The notes: generated by a model not told the origin, from the sequence alone. Numbered from the stretch's first letter, positions 54,801 through 63,007 are shown. The stretch is 64,000 bases of DNA from Calothrix sp. 336/3 (GCF_000734895.2 NZ_CP011382.1:4008700-4072699); one strand, 5' to 3'. Numbers and translations: made by a program.

Positions 54801-55687
54801 GCTTCTGCTTTTCTGGCTTCTCTGACAGCTGCGACTCCATCATTACTACTGGCAAAACCCAGATAGCTACTGACACTTGTATTAGGAGTTTTCTTATAAA
54901 CATATACTAAGGGTTGGGAAAAAGGATACCTCGGACTATCCGGTAAAGTATTATGCATTGACAATACCCTTACCCCCGGTAATTGAGCGACTTGATTGGC
55001 TAAAACGTAGCTAATTCCGTCTTTTCCTAACTCTCTAATTACCGCAGCTGTATTATCTTCTGACAGTTGGGTGGCGGTTTTACCAGTCGTAAACTTGGCA
55101 GTTTGAAATGCGGGATAATTTTTCAGAGATTGACGAGTATCACTAATCTCTGGACGGTCAATAATGCGAATCTTTCCAGATTTTCCCCCAACCTGCGACC
55201 AATTTGTAATTTCTCCTCGGAAAATTTGGGCAAATTGCTTACTTGTCAAGTTGCCTTTAAAGGGGTTTTCACTACTCACTATCAGAGCAATTTTTTCCCG
55301 ATGTACCCGTAATTGTTCTAAACCTTGGTTTTTTTCTTCTGGTGTTAAACCTCTGCCAATTGCTGCTAAATCTATTTTCCCTTCTTTTAAGGCTGTCAGA
55401 GCTGCATCTGTTCCATTAGTTGCCACCTCTACCTGAGTTCCCGGAAATCGCTTCTGAAAACTCTGTTTGAGGGTTTGGTTAATTGTTGTCATACTACTCG
55501 AACCATCTATCCGCACGGTTGTACCACTGGGTACGTTTGTTGGTAGGGGAAATGATGGTGTTTCGTTTGATGAATTTGCTAATGTGGAGTCTGACAACAC
55601 CAGAGTTGCAGCCATCGGAGTAGCTGCTAAGGCAAGCAACAATGCCAGACTGACTATTGGATGATCATTCTTTTCTTTTTGCCACAT
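51875..55687 (-). CDS. PstS-like substrate-binding protein with FNP repeats and C-terminal DUF4912 domain
   Basis: 1270 residues. An N-terminal signal/anchor (10-30) leads to a PBP-like phosphate-binding-protein domain (about 55-295: VRIDGSSSMTTI, GKIDLAAIGR, FRGEITNWSQVGG). A Ser/Thr/Asn-rich linker precedes a transmembrane segment (395-415, WWIWIPFVALGGLFLGWLM). Then come about 15 copies of a short (E)APTxFNPV/L repeat (residues roughly 575-785), a long Pro/Asn/Glu-rich disordered region, and a C-terminal DUF4912 domain (about 1085-1270: YASWQVSEES, LALRLYDVTDID, DFWFIADAELIIHGATE). So a periplasmic sensor-like domain is linked across the membrane to a cytoplasmic tail. Function unknown; no pst genes nearby. 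The stop codon lies in STRR repeats. Confidence 0.8.
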   Translation of the reverse strand: MWQKEKNDHPIVSLALLLALAATPMAATLVLSDSTLANSSNETPSFPLPTNVPSGTTVRIDGSSSMTTINQTLKQSFQKRFPGTQVEVATNGTDAALTALKEGKIDLAAIGRGLTPEEKNQGLEQLRVHREKIALIVSSENPFKGNLTSKQFAQIFRGEITNWSQVGGKSGKIRIIDRPEISDTRQSLKNYPAFQTAKFTTGKTATQLSEDNTAAVIRELGKDGISYVLANQVAQLPGVRVLSMHNTLPDSPRYPFSQPLVYVYKKTPNTSVSSYLGFASSNDGVAAVREARKAEAASVAIAISSSSAIASNSTTNTLVTPSATPVTANNGVTTPIAQVTDSPISTPLATTEANPLATTESTTVSTPEVTSNATVPEASNNTTNSNNANSQSNPLWWIWIPFVALGGLFLGWLMRKPAKKPETTSDSETITPNSDLTPTVASNSETVTPNPDLNPTVSSNLAPTTPVNINPATATAVGLGTIGATVAAANLFDGETQAQIPPTNQQLDGETETQISSIDGETELQFPSITPSSQRKNLDDPGFDLEAPISVVNASYPELGNVPYTPQTPSANFDLEAPTIFNPVSSDVEAPTIFNPVSGNVDEEPTAFNPLTTSNDGEAPTVFNPVSSDVEAPTIFNPVSGNTDEEPTAFNPLTTSNDVEAPTVFNPVSSDVEAPTIFNPVSGNADEVPTAFNPLTTSNDGEAPTVFNPVSGNNDVEAPTIFNPVSSDVEAPTIFNPVSGNADEVPTAFNPLTTSNDGEAPTVFNPVSGNNDVEAPTVFNPVSESNPADNNIINPITGAIAGVAIGGAAIASQIFNNQSETAVTPESSSENSQTQPSYPPLPDIWEEPVNNQENTTQIPDLPNVEVKTSSDWQDIPVATNPDVADVPSAEIIQPPTAEESNAETPSPTTDTPLENSPNLSGAVIAGGAAILGGMAIGSQLSNSDNSETDKSEASKVKDNTEIQSINSQEYAPLPDLWEDNASQETPIQLKEEVINPIRASEPQTTTFIVDKTLDIDASPETKPSVISDTALEEVADNAEPHTIAQEVMQKDFDTIAQVSPSGVNTYTSATSQVNNTTSDTDNSEKLELSPRTPKWAYASWQVSEESKLKLRNQGNPQLALRLYDVTDIDLSYQQPKFIQSYDCEMTVDDRYVAIPESDRTYMAELGYLNPDNTWTRLARSQSVRIFSRPETDFWFIADAELIIHGATEAGANVSVAGNPVKMKPDGTFHLRIPFTGNSINYVMTATRSDGKQKIIQMSFSQDNPETKGNG
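53335..53965 (-). repeat. Tandem FNP-repeat coding region
   Basis: About 15 degenerate repeats of roughly 39-48 bp, arranged in higher-order blocks, code for APT-x-FNPVS(S/G)N-type peptides. Blocks of three or four repeats are almost identical at the nucleotide level, e.g. 53390-53520 and 53570-53700, which points to recent block duplication. Confidence 0.9.
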
Positions 55688-56135
55688 ATGCCTCTGAAAC
55701 TCAGCTAGAGAGAAAATAAATAAAGTAAAAATTGGTCAGTCTTCAACGCCATCTTTTTCTGTAGAAGACGCGCTAATTATACATCTCTATGGTCTTTTTC
55801 TGAAGTTCTTGTAGATATTAATCTTTACAATACCCTGCCTTCACTCTATCTTGGATTGCAACAGGGTTAACATATTGTTGATTTTTTTTAAAGTATTGAT
55901 AATAAGTGCCTAAATTGGCTTCTAGTCAGGGTGTGAGAAAATTCTTCTCTATACTTATGTCTATATTTTTTGTTAACAGGGAAAATATACCTAAAGCGCG
56001 TTATACTTTCTCCCATACAATATTTATCAAGGGTTGGTGCGTTTTGAACTCTGTTCTCACGCACCTGATAATATGGAATTTTGTCGGTACAAAATATCGG
56101 CTACATCGACAGAATTTCCATTAGGTTAATCTATA
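55688..56135. repeat. 448-bp gap with two adjacent large hairpins (56020-56120)
   Basis: Structure 1 (56020-56074) has nested arms: ATATTTATCA / TGATAATAT outside and a perfect GGTGCGT / ACGCACC inside. Structure 2 (56074-56120) has TGGAATTTTGTCG / CGACAGAATTTCCA arms around about 20 nt. They share base 56074 and end just after the stop of the gene at 56136, so they may terminate it, or be a mobile repeat of MITE type. Nothing else was recognised left of 56020 except the expected promoter of the 1270-residue gene. Confidence 0.6.
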
Positions 56136-56636
56136 TTAAGGACATAAAATTTGTCCCCAGCGCAGTTTTACCCCTGGAGCAGGAGTCACACAATCAAAGG
56201 GTTTAACTTTACCCCTAACTAATCCCCAGGAGGAGTAAAAGTCAGAGCGATTCATCCCAAATTTCACATAACTGACATTGGGGCAAGTTTTCATGAGTTT
56301 GCTGGCGATCGCCCTCTGTAATTTGGAGGAAGACTCCATAAATTTTTCTCCACCCTTTCCTTCAAATAGAAAACTATATCCAAAGGGTTTATTTTTGGGT
56401 GCATCACTATAGATTGGGGTGATATTTTCTCTTTTGACTGCTACTAGTTTGAGACTAGGTTGAGCTTGAATTTGCCGACGAGCAGTTTTCACAGAATTAA
56501 CACAAGCTTGAGTATCAACTTTTAGAGCAGCATGGGTGGGTAATTCTGGCAAAGAAAAGGTAATGCTGGTAATCGCAGAGAGAGAAATGAGGGATATTTT
56601 CTGGAGGGGAAAATGAGAAATCCAGCTTCGGTTCAT
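56136..56636 (-). CDS. Secreted small protein of unknown function
   Basis: This 166-residue protein has an N-terminal signal peptide (hydrophobic ISLISLSAITSITFSL, likely cut after THA at about residue 36). The mature part has four cysteines (ACVNS, TCPN, FDCVT, ILCP) that could form two disulphides, and a conserved-looking FGMNRSDFYSSWGLV stretch. It would be periplasmic. No known domain recognised. It stands alone downstream of livF, 36 bp away, on the same strand. Confidence 0.65.
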   Translation of the reverse strand: MNRSWISHFPLQKISLISLSAITSITFSLPELPTHAALKVDTQACVNSVKTARRQIQAQPSLKLVAVKRENITPIYSDAPKNKPFGYSFLFEGKGGEKFMESSSKLQRAIASKLMKTCPNVSYVKFGMNRSDFYSSWGLVRGKVKPFDCVTPAPGVKLRWGQILCP

Positions 56637-56672
56637 AAATTAGGGCATTAGGTTGATCTTAAACTAATATGC

Positions 56673-57395
56673 TTAACCTAAATAGGCTTTCCGGACTCTT
56701 TCATCAGTTAATAATTCCGCAGCAGCACCGGAAAGGGTAATAGAACCTGCATCTAACACATAACCTCTATCGGCAATTTGCAGGGCAAGATTAGCGTTTT
56801 GCTCTACTAATAATATAGTTACCCCTGTGGCACGTAAATTTTCAATAATTGTAAAGATTTCTCGCACGATTGCCGGAGCCAAACCTAAACTCGGTTCATC
56901 TAATAATAGTAGTTGGGGTTTACTCATTAAAGCACGGGCGATCGCCAACATTTGTTGTTCACCACCACTCAAGGTTCCTGCTAGTTGGTTACGTCTTTGA
57001 GCTAATCGTGGAAATAAATCAAATTGATGTTGAATATCGGCTTTAATTGCCTCTTGATCATGACGAATATAAGCACCTAAAAGCAGATTATCTAATACTG
57101 TTTGTTTGGCTAAAACTCTTCTACCTTCCGGGGAGTGGGCAATACCTAACTGTACAACTTCATGGGGTTGACGTTTCGTAATATTTCGCCCGCTATAAAT
57201 AATTTCTCCACTTTTGGGATTAATAATTTTAGAAATAGCTCTTAGAGTAGTTGTTTTTCCGGCTCCATTTGCCCCTACTAAGGTGACAACTTCACCGTTA
57301 TTCACAACTAAATTAATATCTTTTAAGGCTTGGATACCACCATAATTAACATATAGCTTTTCTATTTGTAAAATTGGATATTTTGTCGCATTCAT
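56673..57395 (-). CDS. livF: Branched-chain/neutral amino-acid ABC transporter ATPase LivF (NatE-like)
   Basis: This 240-residue ATPase has Walker A GANGAGKT, signature LSGGEQQ, Walker B LLLLDEPSLGLAP (the LivF-type end) and the switch His replaced by Gln in LLVEQNANLAL, which is normal for LivF. Together with LivG it powers the HMGF complex. It ends the leftward group livJ-H-M-G-F. The 242-bp gap to livG contains dispersed and heptamer repeats, so it may have been split by repeat insertion. Confidence 0.92.
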   Translation of the reverse strand: MNATKYPILQIEKLYVNYGGIQALKDINLVVNNGEVVTLVGANGAGKTTTLRAISKIINPKSGEIIYSGRNITKRQPHEVVQLGIAHSPEGRRVLAKQTVLDNLLLGAYIRHDQEAIKADIQHQFDLFPRLAQRRNQLAGTLSGGEQQMLAIARALMSKPQLLLLDEPSLGLAPAIVREIFTIIENLRATGVTILLVEQNANLALQIADRGYVLDAGSITLSGAAAELLTDERVRKAYLG

Positions 57396-57576
57396 TTGTC
57401 TTTAGTGATTATTCTAGATATGACTATTTAACCTAGGAGATACCATGAGATATCATCTATATATAAATTGTATGAAGTAGAGATTTTGTAGTCGAATTTT
57501 TATTACCTAAGTAGCTGAGTAGAATTAAATATAAGATGCGGGTACGTTCGGGTGAAGTATGAAATGTAACGCCCAT

Positions 57577-57609
57577 ATGAGTTACACTACCGCTAACCCA
57601 TCCTACAAA
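57577..57609 (-). repeat. Dispersed repeat, copy 2
   Basis: ATGAGTTACACTACCGCTA then ACCCATCCTACAAA. This is the inverted counterpart of 34149-34180 with one substitution and one 1-bp indel. It lies in the livG-livF spacer next to the heptamer array. Confidence 0.8.
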
Positions 57610-57610
57610 T

Positions 57611-57645
57611 TACTCATTACTCATTACTCACTACTCACTACTCAC
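57611..57645. repeat. Five tandem heptamers (TACTCAT/C) at the 3' end of livG
   Basis: Units TACTCAT x2 and TACTCAC x3 run from 57611 to 57645. The TAG stop of livG (57638-57640) falls in the last units. A second heptamer array with a stop codon inside it is at 51854. Confidence 0.85.
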
Positions 57646-58399
57646 CTAAATAAGCTTCAATCACTGCTGGATCATCTCGTACCACCGCAGGTTCACCCAA
57701 AGCAATTAATTGTCCAAAATCTAGCACCGCAATGCGATCACACAAACCCATCACCAAGGGAACGTGGTGTTCAATCAAAATGATAGTTAAATTGTAGCGA
57801 TCGCGCAGACTGCGGATAAAATCACTGAGTTGTTGTTTCTCACTCGGATTCATCCCCGCAGCAGGTTCATCTAATAGTAAAATTTGTGGTTCTAAGGCTA
57901 AAGCACGGGCAATTTCCAAACGTCTTTGATCACCATAGGCAAAGTTTTTTGCTTTCTCATTTTGTCGTTCTTTTAAACCGACTAACCCTAATAACTCTAA
58001 AGCTTTGACTTTGCTGGTTTGTTCTTGACGTTGTGCCGATGGTACACCTAAAACGCTCATCAAAACATTACTTTTTGTGTGTAAATGTCGGGCAATGATG
58101 ACATTATCTAAGGCGGAAAGCTCACCAAACAGACGAATATTTTGAAAAGTTCGAGCTATCCCTAGGGCTGCAATTTCATGGGGACGGAGTTGAGAAATTT
58201 CTTGATTTTGATAACTTAAATTACCGCTAGAAGGAGGAATTAAACCAGTAATTAAATTAAATAGAGTTGTTTTTCCGGCACCATTAGGACCAATTAAACC
58301 AAATATTTCCCCTTGATTCACACTAAAAGAAACTTGATTGACTGCAACTAATCCACCAAAATTGCGAGTGAGTTTTTCCGCTACTAAAATAGTACCCAT
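57638..58399 (-). CDS. livG: Branched-chain/neutral amino-acid ABC transporter ATPase LivG (NatA-like)
   Basis: 253 residues from the ATG at 58399. Walker A GPNGAGKTTL, the conserved IARTFQNIRLF, signature-type FAYGDQRRLEIARAL, Walker B LLLDEPAAGMNP and EHHVPLVM near the end identify a LivG. The frame is open from 58540 inside livM; the added 47 residues are not family-like. It begins 14 bp after livM. The last residues before the stop are coded by TACTCAC heptamers. Confidence 0.93.
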   Translation of the reverse strand: MGTILVAEKLTRNFGGLVAVNQVSFSVNQGEIFGLIGPNGAGKTTLFNLITGLIPPSSGNLSYQNQEISQLRPHEIAALGIARTFQNIRLFGELSALDNVIIARHLHTKSNVLMSVLGVPSAQRQEQTSKVKALELLGLVGLKERQNEKAKNFAYGDQRRLEIARALALEPQILLLDEPAAGMNPSEKQQLSDFIRSLRDRYNLTIILIEHHVPLVMGLCDRIAVLDFGQLIALGEPAVVRDDPAVIEAYLGE

Positions 58400-58413
58400 T
58401 ATCCATCTTCTAT

Positions 58414-59334
58414 TTATGATTTTTTGATTCTTTTGAACATATCTGGAGTCACCCAACCTTGGGGGAAAAATATCGTTCCCAGAACAATTAAGACACCAAA
58501 AATAATTAATCTGCCATCTCGGAAAAACTGTGCTAACCACAGGGGTAAACCCGCAGTATCAGCTAAATTCTTCAACATTTCTGGTAAAGCAGTAAATACC
58601 ATTCCCCCAACCACGGAACCCCAAAAAGTTCTCGAACCACCAATTAATACAAATGTCAAGTAAATAATACTTGAATCAAATGTTCCTTGACGAGAATTCC
58701 AGGTATTCAAAAAATGGGCACTTAATGCACCAATAATTCCCGCTAAAATTGCCCCTAAAGTAAAGGCTAAAACCTTATAATAGGTGGGATTAATTCCCAT
58801 GGAACCGGCAGCTAATTCATCCTCACGAATTGCAATTAATGCCCTACCTACACGCACATTTTCTAAGCGGTAGATAATTACCATGGTAAGGATGAGTAGG
58901 GGTAAGGCAATCCAGAGATATTCCAGAGGATTGCTGTAGGGTTGGGGAATATTAAAAATACCAATTGCACCCCCAGTAATTTCTAAATTCAGGGCAATGA
59001 CTCGCAATACTTCCACAAAAGCAATAGTGGCGATCGCCAGATAAATACCTCGTAAACGTAATGCGGGAATCCCAATTGCTATCCCTAGCAAACCTGAGAT
59101 AATACCAGCAATTACCATCTCAATAATTAACAGGTATACAGGAAAATTCGTACCCTCAAATTTAAATACCTGTGTGGATAATATAGCGGCAATATAACCA
59201 CCCAAAGCATAAAAACCGGGACTTGCTAAGGATAATTGTCCAGCCATTAAAGGTAAGTATAGAGATAGTCCTAGCAATGCCCCCAGTACCATAGAAACTA
59301 TCAGGGAACCGTAAGTAGAGAAAAAATCAATCAA
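58414..59334 (-). CDS. livM: Branched-chain/neutral amino-acid ABC transporter permease LivM (NatC-like)
   Basis: This 306-residue permease has about eight to nine hydrophobic helices. The LivM family features LASPGFYALGGYIAA, LRLRGIYLAIATIAF, IREDELAAGSMGI and FVLIGGSRTFWGSVVGG are present. It forms the membrane channel with LivH for hydrophobic or neutral amino acids in the inner membrane. Spacing is 28 bp to livH upstream and 14 bp to livG downstream. Confidence 0.93.
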   Translation of the reverse strand: MIDFFSTYGSLIVSMVLGALLGLSLYLPLMAGQLSLASPGFYALGGYIAAILSTQVFKFEGTNFPVYLLIIEMVIAGIISGLLGIAIGIPALRLRGIYLAIATIAFVEVLRVIALNLEITGGAIGIFNIPQPYSNPLEYLWIALPLLILTMVIIYRLENVRVGRALIAIREDELAAGSMGINPTYYKVLAFTLGAILAGIIGALSAHFLNTWNSRQGTFDSSIIYLTFVLIGGSRTFWGSVVGGMVFTALPEMLKNLADTAGLPLWLAQFFRDGRLIIFGVLIVLGTIFFPQGWVTPDMFKRIKKS

Positions 59335-59362
59335 AATATATTTACCTCATAGCAAATGATAT

Positions 59363-60313
59363 CTAAACCTTTTGGACAAATTTTCGCCCTAGCAATCCCT
59401 GGGGACGAACTAATAGCATGATGAACAAAATTCCGAAGGAAACTGCATCTTTATATCCAGAATATTCCGTAGGAACAAATGCTTCCACAATGCCAATAAT
59501 TAAACCTCCAATTACTGCACCGGGAATACTACCTAACCCACCTAAAACAATCACTGCTAATCCCCGCAAACCAAACCCAATACCAAAATATGGACCAGCA
59601 ACACTTATACTAGAAGCAACTAAAGTACCAGCTAATCCGGCAAGGAAACTGCTGATAAAAAAGGTGAGCATGATAAAGCGATCGCAGTTAATTCCTAATA
59701 AGCTAGAAGTCGTCACATCCTCGGCGATCGCCTGCATAGCTTTACCATATTTTGTCTTATTGATAAAGTAAGTGAGGATGCCCACAAATACCATCGATAC
59801 GACAAAGATAAATATTTGTACAGTCCGAATCGGAATCGGGTTAGCTTCCGTACCAAAATTAATCGCTGAAGGTAAATTACCGTAGGTATCTGCGGGGAAA
59901 GTATAACTTTCTGCCCCAACTAAATATTGAATCACATTGACAATTACTACTCCCACACCCAAACTGGAAACTACCGTCAGCAGAGGGTCAGAATTACGTT
60001 TCCTCAGGGGTAAAAAAGCAATTCTCTCTACTAATACCCCCACAATTCCTGCCAGGATACTGCCGAGAATTAAAGCAATTGTAAAGGGTAATTGTATCGG
60101 TAAAGCTGCATTTGCTAATACCCCATTAAAGCCAAATTTACTACCCATTAATGCATAGGTAAAATATGCGCCCAAGGTAAATACTGCACCATGGGCAAGG
60201 TTAATAATACCTAAAATGGAATAAACTAATGTGTATCCCAAGGCAAAAATGGCATAGACACTACCAATGGACAATCCATTCAGAAAATTCTGTAAAAATA
60301 GGTTGAAATCCAT
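59363..60313 (-). CDS. livH: Branched-chain/neutral amino-acid ABC transporter permease LivH (NatD-like)
   Basis: This 316-residue permease with multiple helices has the LivH family motifs YAIFALGYTLVYSILGIINLAHG near the N-terminus and GFGLRGLAVIVLGGLGSIPGAVIGG near the C-terminus. It pairs with LivM. It begins 2 nt downstream of the livJ stop, so the two are translationally close. Confidence 0.94.
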   Translation of the reverse strand: MDFNLFLQNFLNGLSIGSVYAIFALGYTLVYSILGIINLAHGAVFTLGAYFTYALMGSKFGFNGVLANAALPIQLPFTIALILGSILAGIVGVLVERIAFLPLRKRNSDPLLTVVSSLGVGVVIVNVIQYLVGAESYTFPADTYGNLPSAINFGTEANPIPIRTVQIFIFVVSMVFVGILTYFINKTKYGKAMQAIAEDVTTSSLLGINCDRFIMLTFFISSFLAGLAGTLVASSISVAGPYFGIGFGLRGLAVIVLGGLGSIPGAVIGGLIIGIVEAFVPTEYSGYKDAVSFGILFIMLLVRPQGLLGRKFVQKV

Positions 60314-60315
60314 AG

Positions 60316-61515
60316 CTATTTGAGATATTCAAATTTACCAGTTTTACCATCTTGATTCATTTTAATTTGTGCCACATAAAATTCCTGCTGAATTACTTCT
60401 CCTACAGGTGTGAAAGCAATATTTCCTAGGGGAGTTTCGTATTTACCAGCTAGAATTTCTTTATTTAATTTGATGCGTAATTCACCCAAAGGTAATTTAC
60501 TCACTGGAGATTTTTTATCTAGGGTTTTCAGTGCATCTACATAAACTTGTACCGCAGTAAATGCTTGAGCGCTAATTTGTGGTGGTTCTTTTTTAAACTG
60601 TTGTTGATAGATTTTGCGAAAATCTTGATTGATGACACCAACTTGACTGGGACTATAGGCTTGGGCAACTAAAATCCCATCACATAAAGCTTGACAGATG
60701 GGAAAAACATTGGATGTATTCATCCCATTTCCGCCAATAATTGTCCCTTTATAACCCAATTCTCGCAGTTGTTTGACTAAGTTTCCCCCATCGGTAGTTA
60801 ACCCAGAAACAATGATTAAATCTGGCTTTAAATTCATGGCATTGGTTGCCTGACTTTGAAAATCAGTATCTGTAGTTTGAAATTTTTGGACAGTAACTAA
60901 ATCTAACTTTTGGTCTTTTACTGTCTTTTGGAAAAACTCCGTTTCTGACTTGCTAAAAGCATCATTTTGTGCATAAAAAACCGCAACTTTCTTAATCTTG
61001 GGATTCATCTTTAATGCGGCTTTCACGGAATTCGGAGCAACCACAGAACTGGGTGCAGAAACACGGGCAATATAGTCACCAATTTCGGGAATTCCTTTAG
61101 CTGTATTCGATGCACTCACCATGGGAACTTGAGCGCGATTTGCTACGGGTGCAGCACTGAAAGCTTGCTGGGAAAGGGTAGGACCCACAATTCCCACGAC
61201 TTTATCTTTATTAATTAATGTTTGGAAAGCGTTAATGGCTCCTGCTTCATCACCACCAGTATCCTGGAGAACTAACTTAATCGGTGTACCATTAATTCCA
61301 CCTTTGTCATTGAAATATTTCTCGGCAATTTTCGCACCATCGGCGATTTCTTGCCCTAGTAAGGCAACATTACTGGTTTGAGCATAAGCCAATCCTAGGG
61401 GGATGGTAGTGGATGTCGAAGTATTAGAAGTGCTGGTGTTAGTGCTGGTTTGGCTGCTACAAGCCACCAAGGAGAGGGTAAAAGCTGCGAAAATTGCTGT
61501 TGTACGTTTTTGCAT
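60316..61515 (-). CDS. livJ: Amino-acid ABC transporter substrate-binding lipoprotein LivJ-type (NatB-like)
   Basis: 399 residues with a lipoprotein signal (FTLSLVACSS, lipidated Cys19), a Ser/Thr-rich tether and a type I periplasmic-binding fold (YFNDKGGINGTPIKLVLQDTGGD, IVGPTLSQQAFSAAPVANRAQVP, FYAQNDAFSKSETEFF). It binds neutral or hydrophobic amino acids in the periplasm. The urea-binding UrtA is a relative, but no urt-specific gene is here and the lipoprotein form fits the N-I neutral amino-acid system of Nostoc. It is first in the five-gene operon. Confidence 0.92.
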   Translation of the reverse strand: MQKRTTAIFAAFTLSLVACSSQTSTNTSTSNTSTSTTIPLGLAYAQTSNVALLGQEIADGAKIAEKYFNDKGGINGTPIKLVLQDTGGDEAGAINAFQTLINKDKVVGIVGPTLSQQAFSAAPVANRAQVPMVSASNTAKGIPEIGDYIARVSAPSSVVAPNSVKAALKMNPKIKKVAVFYAQNDAFSKSETEFFQKTVKDQKLDLVTVQKFQTTDTDFQSQATNAMNLKPDLIIVSGLTTDGGNLVKQLRELGYKGTIIGGNGMNTSNVFPICQALCDGILVAQAYSPSQVGVINQDFRKIYQQQFKKEPPQISAQAFTAVQVYVDALKTLDKKSPVSKLPLGELRIKLNKEILAGKYETPLGNIAFTPVGEVIQQEFYVAQIKMNQDGKTGKFEYLK

Positions 61516-61848
61516 GATTGAATAACTAACTAGTAATTAAAGGAATGTTTTACTGACATAAATTAAATAGATGTTGCATCAATGATGATATGCATTTCTC
61601 ATTTTGTAGACGCTTGTGCAGCTTCCCTAGGGTACGTAACCTAATGAAGTGTTAGCTTGGCTATACTTCCGCGTTTGCTACCTACTTCTTCCTAAAAGCA
61701 AGCTACAGCACGACAATCAAAATTCATACCGCAATCAGCAACGTCATTAAATACAAACGGCACTGCCCAGAATTCGCAAATTTGTGTAGTTGCGATCAGA
61801 GTTAATTAAATCATAGGATTTAGGGAAAATTTTAGAAAAAATTGCTAT
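61516..61848. promoter_or_regulatory. Upstream region of the livJ operon
   Basis: This 333-bp stretch lies between livJ and the end of the oxidase gene, both leftward, so it should hold the livJ promoter. I looked for an NtcA site (GTA-N8-TAC) and saw no clear one. It contains a GCTTCCCTAGGG piece like known cyanobacterial dispersed repeats and a TAGCTTG / CAAGCTA inverted pair (61653-61705). Confidence 0.4.
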
Positions 61849-62961
61849 CTACTTCTCAAACTGCAAAATATCGCCAATATTTGCCACATGGGTACAACCG
61901 CACAGAGCCATGGCAACATCTAGCTCCTCTCGGATAATTTTTAGCACATCGCACACACCAGCTTGACCATTCACTGCCAATCCCCAAAGCACTGGGCGAC
62001 CTATCATGACAGCCTTTGCTCCCATTGCCAAAGCTTTTAGAATATCCGTACCGCGACGAATACCACCATCAATTATTACTTCAGCCCGCCCATCTACAGC
62101 CGTCACCACTTCTACCAATGCATCAACCGAGGCGATCGCCCCATCTAATTGTCTTCCTCCATGATTGGAGACAGCGATCGCCCTTGCACCACATTCCACT
62201 GCTCTGACTGCATCATCACCCCGTAAAATACCTTTCACCACCAAGGGTAGGGGGGATAAAGACTGTAACCATTCTAAATCTCGCCAGGTGACTGCTGGGT
62301 CGAGTTGCTGGGCAAAATAGGCAAAAAGTCCAGATTCTCCCTGGGTTTCTGGAATATTTAACCCGGAAAGCGTCGCTAAATTTGCCAGTTGTAAATTCTC
62401 CGGTAGCGTTAACTGATTACGTTTATCCCGCTCTCGCACCCCCAGGACAGGTGCATCAACTGTCACACACAGTGCATTGTAACCCGCAGCATAGGCACGC
62501 TCCACCAAGGCGCGAGTCAGTCCCCGGTCACGATGCACATATAATTGAAACCATAGGGGTGTGGAAATTGGGGAATTTTGAGAAGTCTGATATGCAGTGG
62601 CGACTTCTTCGAGATTTTTATTAGACATCGTACTCAAAACCATCCCCACATTCCCCTGGGATGCTGCGGTTGCAGTGGCAATTTCTCCCTCTGGATGGGC
62701 TAAACATTGAAATGCCATGGGAGCAATTAATAAGGGTAAAGCCAGGGATTGCCCCAAAATAGTGGTTTCCAAGTGGCGATCGCTCACATCAACCAACACA
62801 CGGGGACGAAACCGGATTCTTTCAAAGGCAGCATGATTATCCCCTAAAGTAATTTCATCCCACGCTCCGCTCACATAATAATCCCAAGCCATTTTCGACA
62901 AAGATTCTGCCGCTAATTGCTCATATTCAAAGATATTAATTGGTTGGGAATAGTAGTTCAC
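61849..62961 (-). CDS. FMN-dependent alpha-hydroxy-acid oxidase, lactate-oxidase-like
   Basis: This 370-residue TIM-barrel flavoenzyme belongs to the glycolate/lactate oxidase family. It has the catalytic His in SNHGGRQLDG, the FMN-binding Lys in VVKGIL, and GGIRRGTDILKALAMGA. At the substrate-pocket position where plant glycolate oxidase has PTAM it reads PMAF, and where plants have LSSW it reads LSTM. Methionine/leucine at these sites marks the Nostoc lactate oxidase type (family knowledge), so L-lactate oxidation with H2O2 release is more likely than glycolate. In Nostoc this enzyme is thought to scavenge O2 and protect nitrogenase. Confidence 0.88.
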   Translation of the reverse strand: MNYYSQPINIFEYEQLAAESLSKMAWDYYVSGAWDEITLGDNHAAFERIRFRPRVLVDVSDRHLETTILGQSLALPLLIAPMAFQCLAHPEGEIATATAASQGNVGMVLSTMSNKNLEEVATAYQTSQNSPISTPLWFQLYVHRDRGLTRALVERAYAAGYNALCVTVDAPVLGVRERDKRNQLTLPENLQLANLATLSGLNIPETQGESGLFAYFAQQLDPAVTWRDLEWLQSLSPLPLVVKGILRGDDAVRAVECGARAIAVSNHGGRQLDGAIASVDALVEVVTAVDGRAEVIIDGGIRRGTDILKALAMGAKAVMIGRPVLWGLAVNGQAGVCDVLKIIREELDVAMALCGCTHVANIGDILQFEK

Positions 62962-63007
62962 GGAGGAATATAGAAAATAGAGAATAAATCGTGAGGTAAG
63001 TCCTATT

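Noticed and set aside
56673..61515. Urea transporter UrtABCDE as an alternative for the five-gene ABC operon
   Set aside because: The binding protein is a lipoprotein of the LivJ/NatB type and no urt-specific features or urease genes are nearby; not fully excluded.
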